Made by a program: the position numbers and the translations under genes
Shown: in pieces, positions 43,120 through 50,889 of the stretch
How the letters are laid out: each line of letters begins with the position of its first letter
Position numbering within the stretch: position 1 is the first letter of the stretch
The notes under the pieces: model-generated
Seen by the model: only the letters and a program-made list of their open reading frames with translations
Told to the model about the DNA's origin: nothing
Databases searched by the model: none
From: Candidatus Fimenecus excrementigallinarum
Lineage (GTDB): Bacteria; Bacillota; Clostridia; Oscillospirales; Acutalibacteraceae
DNA length: 64,000 nucleotides
Assembly (NCBI GenBank): GCA_018714805.1
Contig: DVMW01000036.1
Span: forward strand, 1-64,000
Reading direction: 5' to 3'

Positions 43120-44102
43120 TTTCTTTGGGCGCGGCGGCTGTGCGCGCGGCGCTTAGGGCCTATACCTATCCGTACAGAAAGCGATTTGCCTCCTTGTCCC
43201 GGTCCGTGGCGCTCAAAAACCGGCCTTATTTGCCGCCGAAGGGTTTTGCTTTTGTTCGGGAACGGTACGGCGGCGTTCCGGTGGAAAAGGTAACGCCGCC
43301 GAATGCGAAGGCAGGCGCTGTTTTGCAGTTTCACGGCGGCGGCCATACGGCGCCGATGAACGATATGTACCGCAAGGCAGCAAAACGGCTTGCCGCAAAT
43401 TGCGGCTGCACGGTTTACAGCATCGATTACCGCACCGGCGCAAGCCTTGTGTATCCGGCCGTGCATGACGAATGCTGCCGCGGCTATGCGGCGCTTTGCG
43501 AAACCGCATTGGCGGACGGCAATTTTGTCGCCGTAGGCGACAGCTTCGGCGCGAACCTCCTCCTTTCCTCCTGCCTGCGGGCAAGGGAGGACGGCCTGTC
43601 GCTGCCGTCCGCGCTCGTCTGCATTTGTTCTTTTCTGGACATGGCGGCCGGCGGAGATTCCTACCGGGAGAATGCGTACAAGGACCCGCTTTATGCCATG
43701 CCGAAGCGCTTTGCCTTCGAAAAGTACGAAAAAAATATCCGCCGCATATCGCCGTATTGCGGCGACACGCCTTTGACAAATCCGTTTCTGTCGCCTGCAT
43801 ACGCCGATTTTCACAAGTTCCCGAAAACGCTTATTCAAGCGGGAAGCTTAGAGACCTCTCTTAGCGACAGCCGGATGCTTTACGACGGATTTCTGCGCGC
43901 GGGCGTTTGCGCCGAGCTTCATGTCTTTCCGGGGATGTGGCACGATTTCATGTATATGTTTCCCGCGCTGAAGGAAAGCAAGTCCGCCTGGCAGGAGGTA
44001 TTCCGATTTATCACGGCAAATTTGCGCTCGGGCCGCAAGCCGGACGAACAAAGCGGGGAGGGTTGTACGTGCGCACCGATGGAAAGCGGCGCGGATGAAT
44101 AA
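43116..44102 (+). CDS. HSL-type alpha/beta-hydrolase (esterase)
   Basis: 328 residues. The oxyanion motif FHGGGH, nucleophile elbow GDSFGAN and late catalytic-His region FPGMWHDFMYMFP place it in the hormone-sensitive lipase/acetyl-hydrolase group. The catalytic acid is probably in the QAGSLETSLSDS stretch. No signal peptide, so cytoplasmic. ATGA overlap with the kinase gene. A detoxifying or deacetylating role with the adjacent kinase is possible but unproven. Confidence 0.85.
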   Translation: MISLGAAAVRAALRAYTYPYRKRFASLSRSVALKNRPYLPPKGFAFVRERYGGVPVEKVTPPNAKAGAVLQFHGGGHTAPMNDMYRKAAKRLAANCGCTVYSIDYRTGASLVYPAVHDECCRGYAALCETALADGNFVAVGDSFGANLLLSSCLRAREDGLSLPSALVCICSFLDMAAGGDSYRENAYKDPLYAMPKRFAFEKYEKNIRRISPYCGDTPLTNPFLSPAYADFHKFPKTLIQAGSLETSLSDSRMLYDGFLRAGVCAELHVFPGMWHDFMYMFPALKESKSAWQEVFRFITANLRSGRKPDEQSGEGCTCAPMESGADE

Positions 44103-44124
44103 AATAAGAATTCGTGTTTAACAG

Positions 44125-44165
44125 AAAAAGAAATCCCGTACACAAGCGTGTACGGGATTTTTGGT
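44125..44165 (-). repeat. 41-bp repeat copy 2, terminator hairpin at the tRNA-Val 3' end
   Basis: Identical to 40967-41007. Its end overlaps the CCA and discriminator base of tRNA-Val. Read on the minus strand, the hairpin is followed by TTTCTTTTT and so ends the tRNA transcript; on the plus strand it can end the esterase operon. Confidence 0.9.
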
Positions 44166-44237
44166 GGACGTTAACGGACTCGAACCGCTGACCCTTCGCA
44201 CGTCAAGCGAATGCTCTACCAACTGAGCTAAACGTCC
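44162..44237 (-). tRNA. tRNA-Val (anticodon GAC)
   Basis: 76 bases with encoded CCA. Acceptor GGACGTT pairs with AACGTCC, discriminator A. D-stem GCTC/GAGC, anticodon stem TTCGC/GCGAA with loop TTGACGT (anticodon GAC, reading GUC/GUU), T-arm with TTCGAGT loop. All stems pair; one G-U in the T-stem. Confidence 0.96.
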
Positions 44238-44256
44238 AAGCGCAAGTTGCTGTTGT

Positions 44257-44285
44257 ATTATAGCGAAGTTCTCAAAAAAAATCAA
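44257..44285 (-). promoter_or_regulatory. Sigma-A promoter for tRNA-Val
   Basis: On the minus strand TTGATT (44280-44285), 17-base spacer, consensus TATAAT (44257-44262). Confidence 0.8.
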
Positions 44286-44389
44286 GCCCTATTTTTAAAT
44301 TTTAAAAATTTTTTGTCACGGATGTTTTTTCGCGCAGCCGCATAGTCCGCTGCCGCCGCGCATAGCTTGCTGTAAGGGAGGTGCGCGTT

Positions 44390-45172
44390 ATGTATGAAGA
44401 AACGCAGGCGCACGCATATGAGCCGGACGTGCCGCGCCGCCGCGCAAGGGACCCCAAGCCGGAAAAGCCAAGGCGCGACCGGTTCCTATTGGTGGTGCTT
44501 GTGCAGACGGTCGTCTGTCTGCTGCTTATCCTCGGCGCATTCCTGGTGTCGCGCGGGTCCATGGAGACCTGGAACGCCTTTCGGGAAAGCTGCACCGCGC
44601 TTTTCGGGCGGGAGGATGCGCTCGCCGCCGTTTCCGACGCGGTTGAACGCTTCGGAGACCGCGTGTTCGGGACGCAGTCGGGCACGGCGACAACAACGCA
44701 GGCGGCGGCCGGCGCGGGCGGCGAAGATTTGGCCGCCCCCGCCCAAAACGCATCGTTTGCGCCCTATATGGTGACCGGCGCGTTTTGCGTGCCGGTCGAC
44801 TATACGCGCGTCAGCTCGCCGTTCGGGCGCCGCACAAATCCCGTCACAAACGAAGCGGGCTTCCATGCCGGCACGGACCTCGCCGCACCGGCCGGCACGC
44901 CCATTCGCGCCGCATTTGCCGGCGTGGTGCGCACGGCCGGGTATTCGGATGTGCGCGGCAATTACCTGGTGCTGTCCCACGGTGAGGCCGAAACGCTGTA
45001 CGGGCATTGCAGCGAGCTGCTCGTAGCCGAGGGCACGGTTGTGCGGGCGGGGGAGACCGTCGCGCTTGTCGGCAGCACCGGGCAGTCCACGGGGCCACAT
45101 CTGCACTTTGAGGTGCATATCGGCGGCGTCCGCTGCGACCCGGCCTGGCTTTTGTTCCCCGATGCAGTTTAA
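44390..45172 (+). CDS. Membrane-anchored M23 (LytM) protein, SpoIVFA-like
   Basis: 260 residues. A basic cytoplasmic N-terminus, one membrane helix (~32-54), a variable linker, and a C-terminal M23 domain (~135-260). Zinc-binding residues are present: H159 and D163 in HAGTD, and H237/H239 in GPHLHFEV. So unlike a degenerate LytM scaffold, it may be catalytic. The M50 protease gene starts inside its last codons, the same order as spoIVFA-spoIVFB, where FA holds the pro-sigma-K protease inactive in the forespore outer membrane. GGGAGG precedes the ATG. A wall peptidase such as SpoIIQ-type is the alternative. Confidence 0.78.
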   Translation: MYEETQAHAYEPDVPRRRARDPKPEKPRRDRFLLVVLVQTVVCLLLILGAFLVSRGSMETWNAFRESCTALFGREDALAAVSDAVERFGDRVFGTQSGTATTTQAAAGAGGEDLAAPAQNASFAPYMVTGAFCVPVDYTRVSSPFGRRTNPVTNEAGFHAGTDLAAPAGTPIRAAFAGVVRTAGYSDVRGNYLVLSHGEAETLYGHCSELLVAEGTVVRAGETVALVGSTGQSTGPHLHFEVHIGGVRCDPAWLLFPDAV

Positions 45173-45770
45173 GCTCTGCGGCGTGCAGGTGCGCGTCGGC
45201 TTTTTGTTTGCCTTTCTGCTGTGCTGCCTTTTAACGGTTGTGGAGGACCGCTTTGTGCGCATGACGGTCTTGTTTTCCCTTTTGCACGAGTGCGGACATC
45301 TCGCCTGCGATTTTGCGTTCGGCTGCAAGCCGCGCGCCGTGCGGTTCGGGCTTTTCGGCATGACGATTGTGCGAAAAGAAGACACGCGCCTTTCCTACCG
45401 GCAGGAAATCTGCAGCGCGCTGGCGGGGCCGGCGGTCAACCTGCTTTTGTTTTGGCTGCTTTTGGCCGGCTGTATTGTGCTGCGGCGCGACGGACTTTTG
45501 ACGGCGGCCGCGGTCAATTTCTGCATCTTTGCCTTTAACGCGATGCCGGTGTTCTCGCTCGACGGCGGCAGGGCGCTGGAGGCTTTTTTGTGCGCGCGTG
45601 TTGAGGAGGCGCCGAAACGCATTGCGATAGAAAAGGCCGTTTCGCTGTGCTGTATTATCCTCCTTATGGGCTTCGGCTTTTTCGTTTTGCTGCAAAGCGG
45701 CGGCAATTTTACGCTGCTGCTTTTGTGCGGCTATCTGATTGTCGCGCTGTTTTGCAAATGCGGGGAATGA
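45162..45770 (+). CDS. Site-2-type M50 metalloprotease, SpoIVFB-like
   Basis: 202 residues with about five or six membrane segments. Zinc motif HECGH (H42, E43, H46) and the third-ligand motif NAMPVFSLDGG (N126, D134) are intact, as in intramembrane proteases. B. subtilis SpoIVFB is ~290 residues with a CBS domain; this form lacks it. Position directly behind the M23 gene, with an 11-base overlap, supports a role in cleaving pro-sigma-K during sporulation. Confidence in the protease family is high, in the sporulation role moderate. Confidence 0.83.
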   Translation: MQFKLCGVQVRVGFLFAFLLCCLLTVVEDRFVRMTVLFSLLHECGHLACDFAFGCKPRAVRFGLFGMTIVRKEDTRLSYRQEICSALAGPAVNLLLFWLLLAGCIVLRRDGLLTAAAVNFCIFAFNAMPVFSLDGGRALEAFLCARVEEAPKRIAIEKAVSLCCIILLMGFGFFVLLQSGGNFTLLLLCGYLIVALFCKCGE

Positions 45771-45771
45771 T

Positions 45772-45800
45772 TTGCTTTTTTACGGGATTTCGTGTACAAT
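45772..45800 (+). promoter_or_regulatory. Promoter for the radical SAM-DUF2344 pair
   Basis: TTGCTT (45772-45777), 17-base spacer, TACAAT (45795-45800), starting right after the protease stop codon. Confidence 0.65.
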
Positions 45801-45830
45801 GGAGCCATCCTTCCAAGCGAGGTAATGGCT

Positions 45831-47669
45831 TTGAGAAAAGAATGGGAATATCTGCTCGACGGCGTGCAGAAGCCCGCGCGCTATACGGGCGGGGAACTGA
45901 ACAGCGTAATAAAGGACAAGTCGGACGTTGGGCTTCGGTATGCGTTCTGCTTCCCGGACAATTATGAGATTGGGATGTCGCATCTCGGCATGAAAATCCT
46001 GTACGGCCTTGTCAACGCGCGGCCGGACGCATGGTGCGAGCGCGTGTTCGCCCCCTGGCCGGACATGGAGGCGCGTATGCGCGCAAACGGCGTGCCGCTG
46101 TTCGCGCTGGAAAGCGGCGACCCGGTTGCGGAGTTTGACCTTATCGGGTTTACGCTGCAATATGAGCTCTCCTATACGAACGTGCTCAATATGCTTGACC
46201 TCGCGGGGCTTCCCGTGCGCGCGGCCGAACGCACAGGCTTGACGCCGATTGTCGTCGGCGGGGGGCCGTGCGTCTGCAACCCCGAGCCCGTCGCCGATTT
46301 TTTTGATTTGTTTTTGCCGGGCGAGGGCGAGGAGGTCACAGACGAGCTTGTGGACTTGCTGATTGCGCACAAGCAGAAGGGCTCTACGAAGCTCGAATTC
46401 CTGCGCGACGCCGCGAAAATCGAGGGCGTGTATGTGCCCGCGTTTTACGACGTCTCCTATAACCCGGACGGCACGCTCTTTGCCGTAACCCCGAAAGAGA
46501 CCGCGCCCGCAAAGGTTAAAAAACGCGTGATAGCCGACCTCGACAGCGTCTATTACCCGGACAATTTCGTTGTGCCGTTTATCGACGTCGTCCACGACCG
46601 CGCCGTCGCCGAGGTGTTCCGCGGGTGCATCCGCGGCTGCCGGTTCTGTCAGGCGGGCTTCATTTACCGTCCCATCCGCGAAAAGCGCAGCGATACCATT
46701 GACCGGCAGGCGCGCACGCTTTGTGAAAGCACGGGCTATGACGAGGTTTCGCTCTGTTCGTTGAGCACCAGCGATTATTCCGAAATCGAGTCGCTTGTTC
46801 CGAAGCTTCTCTCCTGGGCGCCGCAGGAAAACATCAACGTCGCGCTGCCCTCTCTGCGCGTCGACAATTTTTCCGAAACACTGATGGAGGAGCTGAAAAA
46901 GGTCCGCAAAAGCGGGCTTACCTTTGCGCCGGAGGCGGGCACGCAAAGGCTGCGCGACGCCATCAACAAAAACGTGACCGAGGAAGAGGTCTTAAAGACC
47001 TGCAGGCAGGCGTTTGCGGGCGGCTGGAGCGCGGTGAAGCTCTATTTCATGATGGGGCTGCCGACCGAAACGCTCGAAGACGTCGCCGGCATTGCCGAGC
47101 TTGCGCAAAAGGTCGTCAACGCCTTTTACGAGAACCCGGACAAGCCCAAGGGCAAGGGCGTCACCGTCAGCGTGAGCGTCGCGTCGTTTGTTCCCAAGCC
47201 CTTTACGCCGTTCCAATGGGAACCGCAGGACACCATGGCGCAGCTGGAGGAAAAGCAGAAGCACCTTTTGGAGTCCGTGCATACCAAAAAAATCAAGGTC
47301 AGCTACCACCAGCCGCACACCAGCCTTTTGGAGGGCGTTTTGGCGCGCGGGGACCGCAAGCTCTGCGCCGTTTTGGAGGAAGCGTGGCGGCGCGGCTGCA
47401 AATTTGACAGCTGGGACGAATTTTTCCGCTTTGACGCCTGGACCGCGGCGTTTGACGCCTGCGGCATTGACCCGGCGTTTTACGCGAACCGCCGCCGGGA
47501 TTTTTCCGAGCTTTTGCCGTGGGAGCATTTGGATTACGGGATTCGCAGAGCCTTTTTGGAGTCCGAGAACCAAAAGGCGCACCAAAGCCTTCCGTCTCCA
47601 AACTGCCGGGAAAAATGCGCGGCCTGCGGTGCGGCGCGCCTGAATGGGGGGCATTGCGATGCAATTTGA
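45831..47669 (+). CDS. B12-binding-type radical SAM protein (TIGR03960 family)
   Basis: 612 residues. N-terminal B12-binding-like region (~40-180; GFTLQYELSYTNVLNML, GGGPCVCNPEP) followed by a radical SAM domain with the cluster motif RGCIRGCRFCQAGF (CxxxCxxC). Late cysteines (CREKCAACGA) may bind metal. The reaction is unknown; in many Clostridia it pairs with DUF2344 near ribosomal protein L21 and the spoIVF genes. TTG at 45831 has GCGAGG eight bases upstream; the ATG six bases earlier would be only two bases from it. Confidence 0.85.
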   Translation: MRKEWEYLLDGVQKPARYTGGELNSVIKDKSDVGLRYAFCFPDNYEIGMSHLGMKILYGLVNARPDAWCERVFAPWPDMEARMRANGVPLFALESGDPVAEFDLIGFTLQYELSYTNVLNMLDLAGLPVRAAERTGLTPIVVGGGPCVCNPEPVADFFDLFLPGEGEEVTDELVDLLIAHKQKGSTKLEFLRDAAKIEGVYVPAFYDVSYNPDGTLFAVTPKETAPAKVKKRVIADLDSVYYPDNFVVPFIDVVHDRAVAEVFRGCIRGCRFCQAGFIYRPIREKRSDTIDRQARTLCESTGYDEVSLCSLSTSDYSEIESLVPKLLSWAPQENINVALPSLRVDNFSETLMEELKKVRKSGLTFAPEAGTQRLRDAINKNVTEEEVLKTCRQAFAGGWSAVKLYFMMGLPTETLEDVAGIAELAQKVVNAFYENPDKPKGKGVTVSVSVASFVPKPFTPFQWEPQDTMAQLEEKQKHLLESVHTKKIKVSYHQPHTSLLEGVLARGDRKLCAVLEEAWRRGCKFDSWDEFFRFDAWTAAFDACGIDPAFYANRRRDFSELLPWEHLDYGIRRAFLESENQKAHQSLPSPNCREKCAACGAARLNGGHCDAI

Positions 47670-48327
47670 CGAAATCCGCGTCTTTTTCACCAAGACCGGC
47701 ATGGCAAAGTACATCTCGCACCTGGACCTCATGCGCTGCATGACGCGCGCGCTGCGGCGCGCGCGCGTGCCGCTTTGGTATACGGAAGGGTACAACCCGC
47801 ATCTGTTCATGACCTTTGCGCGCCCGCTGCCCTTAGGGGTAGAAAGCCTTTGCGAGGTTATGGACGTTCGTCTGACCGGCGAAATGACGTTCCGCGAAAT
47901 CAAGGAACGCCTGCAGGCGGCGCTCCCGCGCGATATTACGGTCGTGTCCGTCGCAAAGCCCGTCCACAAGCCGACCGAAATCGCCTTTGCCGACTATGAG
48001 CTTGTGCTGTATACAACCCGTCCCGACGCGCTCGCCGCGGCGATTCGGGAAAGATTTTGTCGGGAAACGCTCCCCGTCCTCAAAAAAGCGAAGCAGGGCA
48101 GGCGGCGGGTCGAAAAGGAAACGGACATCAAGCCCAATATCCTGTCGCTGGAGGTCTGTGAGGCGGAAGACGGCGTGCGTCTTTCGGCGCGCGTTACGGC
48201 CGGGGACCAAAACAACGTCAGCCCCGCGCTTCTTTTGGAGGCGCTCCTGCCGGACGGCGGGCTGTACCGCCATGCCGACATACTCAAGCGCCGCGTGCTG
48301 CTGCAAAGCGGCGAACCGTTTTGCTGA
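47659..48327 (+). CDS. DUF2344 protein (TIGR03936 family), radical SAM partner
   Basis: 222 residues. The N-terminus IRVFFTKTGMAKYISHLDLMRCMTRALRRARVP is characteristic of the family, usually found fused or next to the TIGR03960 radical SAM protein. The ATG at 47659 follows GGGGGGC and overlaps the preceding gene by 11 bases. Suggested roles in RNA modification remain unproven. Confidence 0.85.
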   Translation: MQFDEIRVFFTKTGMAKYISHLDLMRCMTRALRRARVPLWYTEGYNPHLFMTFARPLPLGVESLCEVMDVRLTGEMTFREIKERLQAALPRDITVVSVAKPVHKPTEIAFADYELVLYTTRPDALAAAIRERFCRETLPVLKKAKQGRRRVEKETDIKPNILSLEVCEAEDGVRLSARVTAGDQNNVSPALLLEALLPDGGLYRHADILKRRVLLQSGEPFC

Positions 48328-48363
48328 ACCGAAACGCGAGACGGCACAACGGCAATATACCTT

Positions 48364-48402
48364 GACCGCTGAAAAAAATCGGCGGTCTTTTTTTATTTTT
48401 AT
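48364..48402 (+). terminator. Rho-independent terminator
   Basis: GACCGC / GCGGTC stem with an A-rich loop, followed by T8 and further T-rich sequence. Confidence 0.8.
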
Positions 48403-48403
48403 C

Positions 48404-48432
48404 TTGACAAAACTGTTATAACTGTATATACT
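48404..48432 (+). promoter_or_regulatory. Promoter of the GntR-ABC operon
   Basis: TTGACA (48404-48409), 17-base spacer, TATACT (48427-48432). Confidence 0.85.
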
Positions 48433-48444
48433 GTTTATATACAG
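48422..48444. promoter_or_regulatory. GntR (YtrA-type) operator
   Basis: Perfect 9-bp arms CTGTATATA / TATATACAG with a 5-base spacer, overlapping the -10 and start point. Further ACTGT half-sites lie at 48411-48426. The layout fits autorepression. Confidence 0.75.
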
Positions 48445-48455
48445 AAGGCGTGGTG

Positions 48456-48839
48456 ATGCAATTGCAGATTTTTATAGACAACAAAAGCGGCGTACCCATT
48501 TACGAGCAAATCTATTCGCAAATCAAAACGCAGATTATCAGCGGCGCGCTGCCGGAAAACGAGGCGCTGCCGTCCATCCGCAATTTGGCCAAGGACCTGC
48601 GGATTAGCGTCATAACGACCAAGCGCGCCTACGACGAGCTTGAAAAGGAGGGCTTTTTGTATACGGTTGCGGGCAAGGGCAGCTTTGTCGCGCCGAAGAA
48701 CACGGAGCTTTTGCGGGAGGAAAATCTCAAGGCAATAGAAGCGCACTTAAGCGAGGCGGTCCGCCTTGCGGCCTCGTGCAACCTGCGCCGTGCGGATATT
48801 CTCGAAATGCTGGACCTTTTGACGGAGGAAAACGGATGA
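48456..48839 (+). CDS. GntR-family regulator, YtrA subfamily
   Basis: 127 residues. The winged helix-turn-helix reads VPIYEQIYSQIKTQIISGAL...LPSIRNLAKDLRISVITTKRAYDELEKEGFLYTVAGKG at its core, typical of the short YtrA type with a small dimerising tail. It overlaps the ABC ATPase gene by four bases, and such regulators control the adjacent ABC genes, often in response to cell-wall stress or antibiotics. Confidence 0.9.
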   Translation: MQLQIFIDNKSGVPIYEQIYSQIKTQIISGALPENEALPSIRNLAKDLRISVITTKRAYDELEKEGFLYTVAGKGSFVAPKNTELLREENLKAIEAHLSEAVRLAASCNLRRADILEMLDLLTEENG

Positions 48840-49684
48840 ACGCTTTGGAAATTGCGGGACTTTGCAAACGCTATCCCGATTTTACGCTGGACAATTTGAA
48901 TTTGACCCTGCCGAGCGGCTGCGTGATGGGACTGGTCGGCGAAAACGGTGCGGGGAAAAGCACCACGATAAAGCTAATCCTCAACATGCTGCGGCGCGAC
49001 GCGGGACGCGTGTCCGTTTTCGGCATGGACAATCTCACCGACGAACGCCGCATCAAAGAGGAGGTCGGCGTGGTGCTCGACGACGTCGGCTTTCCCGCGT
49101 GCTTAACGCCCCGGCAGATTGGAAACGTCCTGCGGCGTACCTATCGCAGCTGGAACGACGGCGCGTACGCGCGGCTGCTCGAACGGTTTCGCCTGCCGAC
49201 GCAACAGGCGTTTGGAACCTTTTCGCGCGGGATGAAAATGAAGCTCGGCATTGCCGCCGCATTGGCGCACGAACCAAGGCTTTTGCTGCTCGACGAGGCG
49301 ACCAGCGGGCTTGACCCGGTTGTGCGTGACGAGATTGTGACGCTGTTCGGGGAGTTTACGCGCGACGAAAACCACGCGGTGCTTATCTCCTCACACATTG
49401 TCAGCGACCTGGAAAAGATATGCGACTATGTCGCGTTTTTGCATAAGGGTAAGCTTTTGCTGTGCGAAGAAAAGGACGCGCTGTTGGAAAGATTCGGCGT
49501 GGTGCGCGGTACGGAAGACCGGCTGCGCGCCCTCCCGCCGGAAGCGGTGCACGGCGTGAAGCGTTCCCCGTACGGCGTCGAGGCGGTCGTGGAGCGTGCA
49601 AAACTGCCGTTAGGCGTTTCGGCCGGACCAATGGACTTAGAGCAAATCTTCTTGTTTTTAATTGGGGAGGCGCAGGAAAAATGA
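48836..49684 (+). CDS. ABC transporter ATP-binding protein
   Basis: 282 residues. Walker A GENGAGKST, a signature of the altered form GTFSRGMKMKLGIA, Walker B LLLLDEATSGLDP and switch His in SSHIVSDLEK. It is the YtrB-like ATPase of a GntR-linked ABC-2 system. ATGA coupling to both neighbours. Confidence 0.92.
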   Translation: MNALEIAGLCKRYPDFTLDNLNLTLPSGCVMGLVGENGAGKSTTIKLILNMLRRDAGRVSVFGMDNLTDERRIKEEVGVVLDDVGFPACLTPRQIGNVLRRTYRSWNDGAYARLLERFRLPTQQAFGTFSRGMKMKLGIAAALAHEPRLLLLDEATSGLDPVVRDEIVTLFGEFTRDENHAVLISSHIVSDLEKICDYVAFLHKGKLLLCEEKDALLERFGVVRGTEDRLRALPPEAVHGVKRSPYGVEAVVERAKLPLGVSAGPMDLEQIFLFLIGEAQEK

Positions 49685-50331
49685 AGGGCTTGCTTTTGAA
49701 GGATATTTACATGGCCGTGAAATACTGCCGGCTGTACGTTTTGATGGCGCTGATTTTCGCCCTGGTGTCGGTTTGGAGCGACAACCTGCTGTTCGCGGCG
49801 TACCCTGTGCTTCTGGCAAGCGCCGTGCCGGTCAATTTGCTGGCCTATGACGAAAAAGACAAATGGGCCTTGTGCGCGGGCGCGCTTCCCGTTACCCGCG
49901 CGCAGCTTGTGTCCGTGAAATACCTGATGACGCTTATCGCGCTCGGCATAAGCCTTTTGTTTGCCGGGCTGGGCCTTTCGGTCAACGCGCTGGCTACCGG
50001 CGGCGCGCACGTCTCGGCGCTGCTTTCCTATCTTTGTCTGTTTTTCGGCGCCGGGCTTTTGTGCCCCGCGCTGATGCTCCCGATAGTGTTCCGGCTCGGC
50101 GTGGAAAAGGGGAGGTTCGTTTACATCTGCGTGCTGCTTTTGTTTTTCGGCCTTTTGAGCGCGGCCGGCGTGCTGGGCGCTGCCATGGGCGCCTCCTTTG
50201 AAGCTTTGGCGCTGTCGGCGGGGCAAATCGCGGGGCTGCTCGCCCTTATGCTGCTGCTTTGCGCCGCCCTGTTTGCGGGCTCGTGGCTTTTGTCCGTCCG
50301 CGTTTATGCAAAGCGGGATTTGCCCTTCTGA
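49681..50331 (+). CDS. ABC-2 type membrane permease
   Basis: 216 residues with six hydrophobic segments and the N-terminal motif MKGLLLKDIYMAVKYC typical of small ABC-2 permeases. Coupled by ATGA to the ATPase gene. A cytoplasmic motif AYDEKDKW lies between helices 2 and 3. Substrate unknown; wall-antibiotic defence is a common role of related systems. Confidence 0.82.
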   Translation: MKGLLLKDIYMAVKYCRLYVLMALIFALVSVWSDNLLFAAYPVLLASAVPVNLLAYDEKDKWALCAGALPVTRAQLVSVKYLMTLIALGISLLFAGLGLSVNALATGGAHVSALLSYLCLFFGAGLLCPALMLPIVFRLGVEKGRFVYICVLLLFFGLLSAAGVLGAAMGASFEALALSAGQIAGLLALMLLLCAALFAGSWLLSVRVYAKRDLPF

Positions 50332-50349
50332 AATATTTTAGAAAAACAC

Positions 50350-50378
50350 TTGCATTTTTTTTCGCCTTGTGCTAATAT
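50350..50378 (+). promoter_or_regulatory. Promoter for rplS
   Basis: TTGCAT (50350-50355), 17-base spacer, TAATAT (50373-50378). Confidence 0.65.
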
Positions 50379-50384
50379 ATCTAA

Positions 50385-50495
50385 GCGATTTTGCGTTGGC
50401 ACCGTTCCAACGGCAGTTAATGGCAGCATTAAAGCTGGCGGTCCTCTGTATTTCGAGAAATGCACGAACGCCTGAAAAAAACAGGAGGACTTAGA
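50385..50495 (+). promoter_or_regulatory. Structured rplS leader, possible L19 leader
   Basis: A ~110-base untranslated stretch with short inverted repeats (for example GTTGG...CCAAC at 50394-50410) ends in AACAGGAGG. Several Firmicutes carry an L19 autoregulatory leader here; I cannot confirm the fold by eye. Confidence 0.35.
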
Positions 50496-50837
50496 ATGGA
50501 CGCATTGAAAATCATGACCGAAGGCATGGTCAAGGAAGACCGCCCGCACATCAAGGTCGGCGACGTCGTCAAGGTACACGTAAAGATTCGCGAGGGCGAC
50601 CGCGAGCGCATCCAGGTGTTTGAGGGGACCATCATTGCCGTCAAGGGCAGCGGCGTTTCCGAAACCTTCACCGTCCGCCGCGTTTCCTACGGCGTCGGCG
50701 TGGAGCGCGTGTTCCCGGTCAATTCCCCGAACGTCGCGAAGGTCGAGCTTGTCCGTTCCGGTAAGGTGCGCAGAAGCAAGCTTTACTACCTGCGTGACCG
50801 CGTCGGTAAGGCCGCGAAGGTCAAAGAGCAGATTTAA
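50496..50837 (+). CDS. rplS: 50S ribosomal protein L19
   Basis: 113 residues, standard length. Conserved features: [33 protein letters not shown], the [20 protein letters not shown] core and [17 protein letters not shown]. It sits at the 30S-50S interface. The ATG at 50496 follows AGGAGG. The usual trmD and rimM partners are not next to it; it is a single-gene unit. Confidence 0.97.
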   Translation: MDALKIMTEGMVKEDRPHIKVGDVVKVHVKIREGDRERIQVFEGTIIAVKGSGVSETFTVRRVSYGVGVERVFPVNSPNVAKVELVRSGKVRRSKLYYLRDRVGKAAKVKEQI

Positions 50838-50848
50838 CCACAAAAAAG

Positions 50849-50886
50849 AAAGGGCGCTTTCCGCAGGGAAGGCGCCCTTTTGCTTT
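50849..50886. terminator. Terminator between rplS and the NUDIX gene
   Basis: AAAGGGCGC / GCGCCCTTT stem with a bulged extension (TTTCC/GGGAA), then TTGCTTTTG on plus; it ends at the minus-strand gene's stop codon. Confidence 0.8.
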
Positions 50887-50889
50887 TGT

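Noticed and set aside
40967-44165. IS element or composite transposon between the 41-bp repeats
   Set aside because: No transposase or integrase gene and no target-site duplication at the outer ends; the repeat itself is a terminator hairpin. Kept only as a possible insertion.
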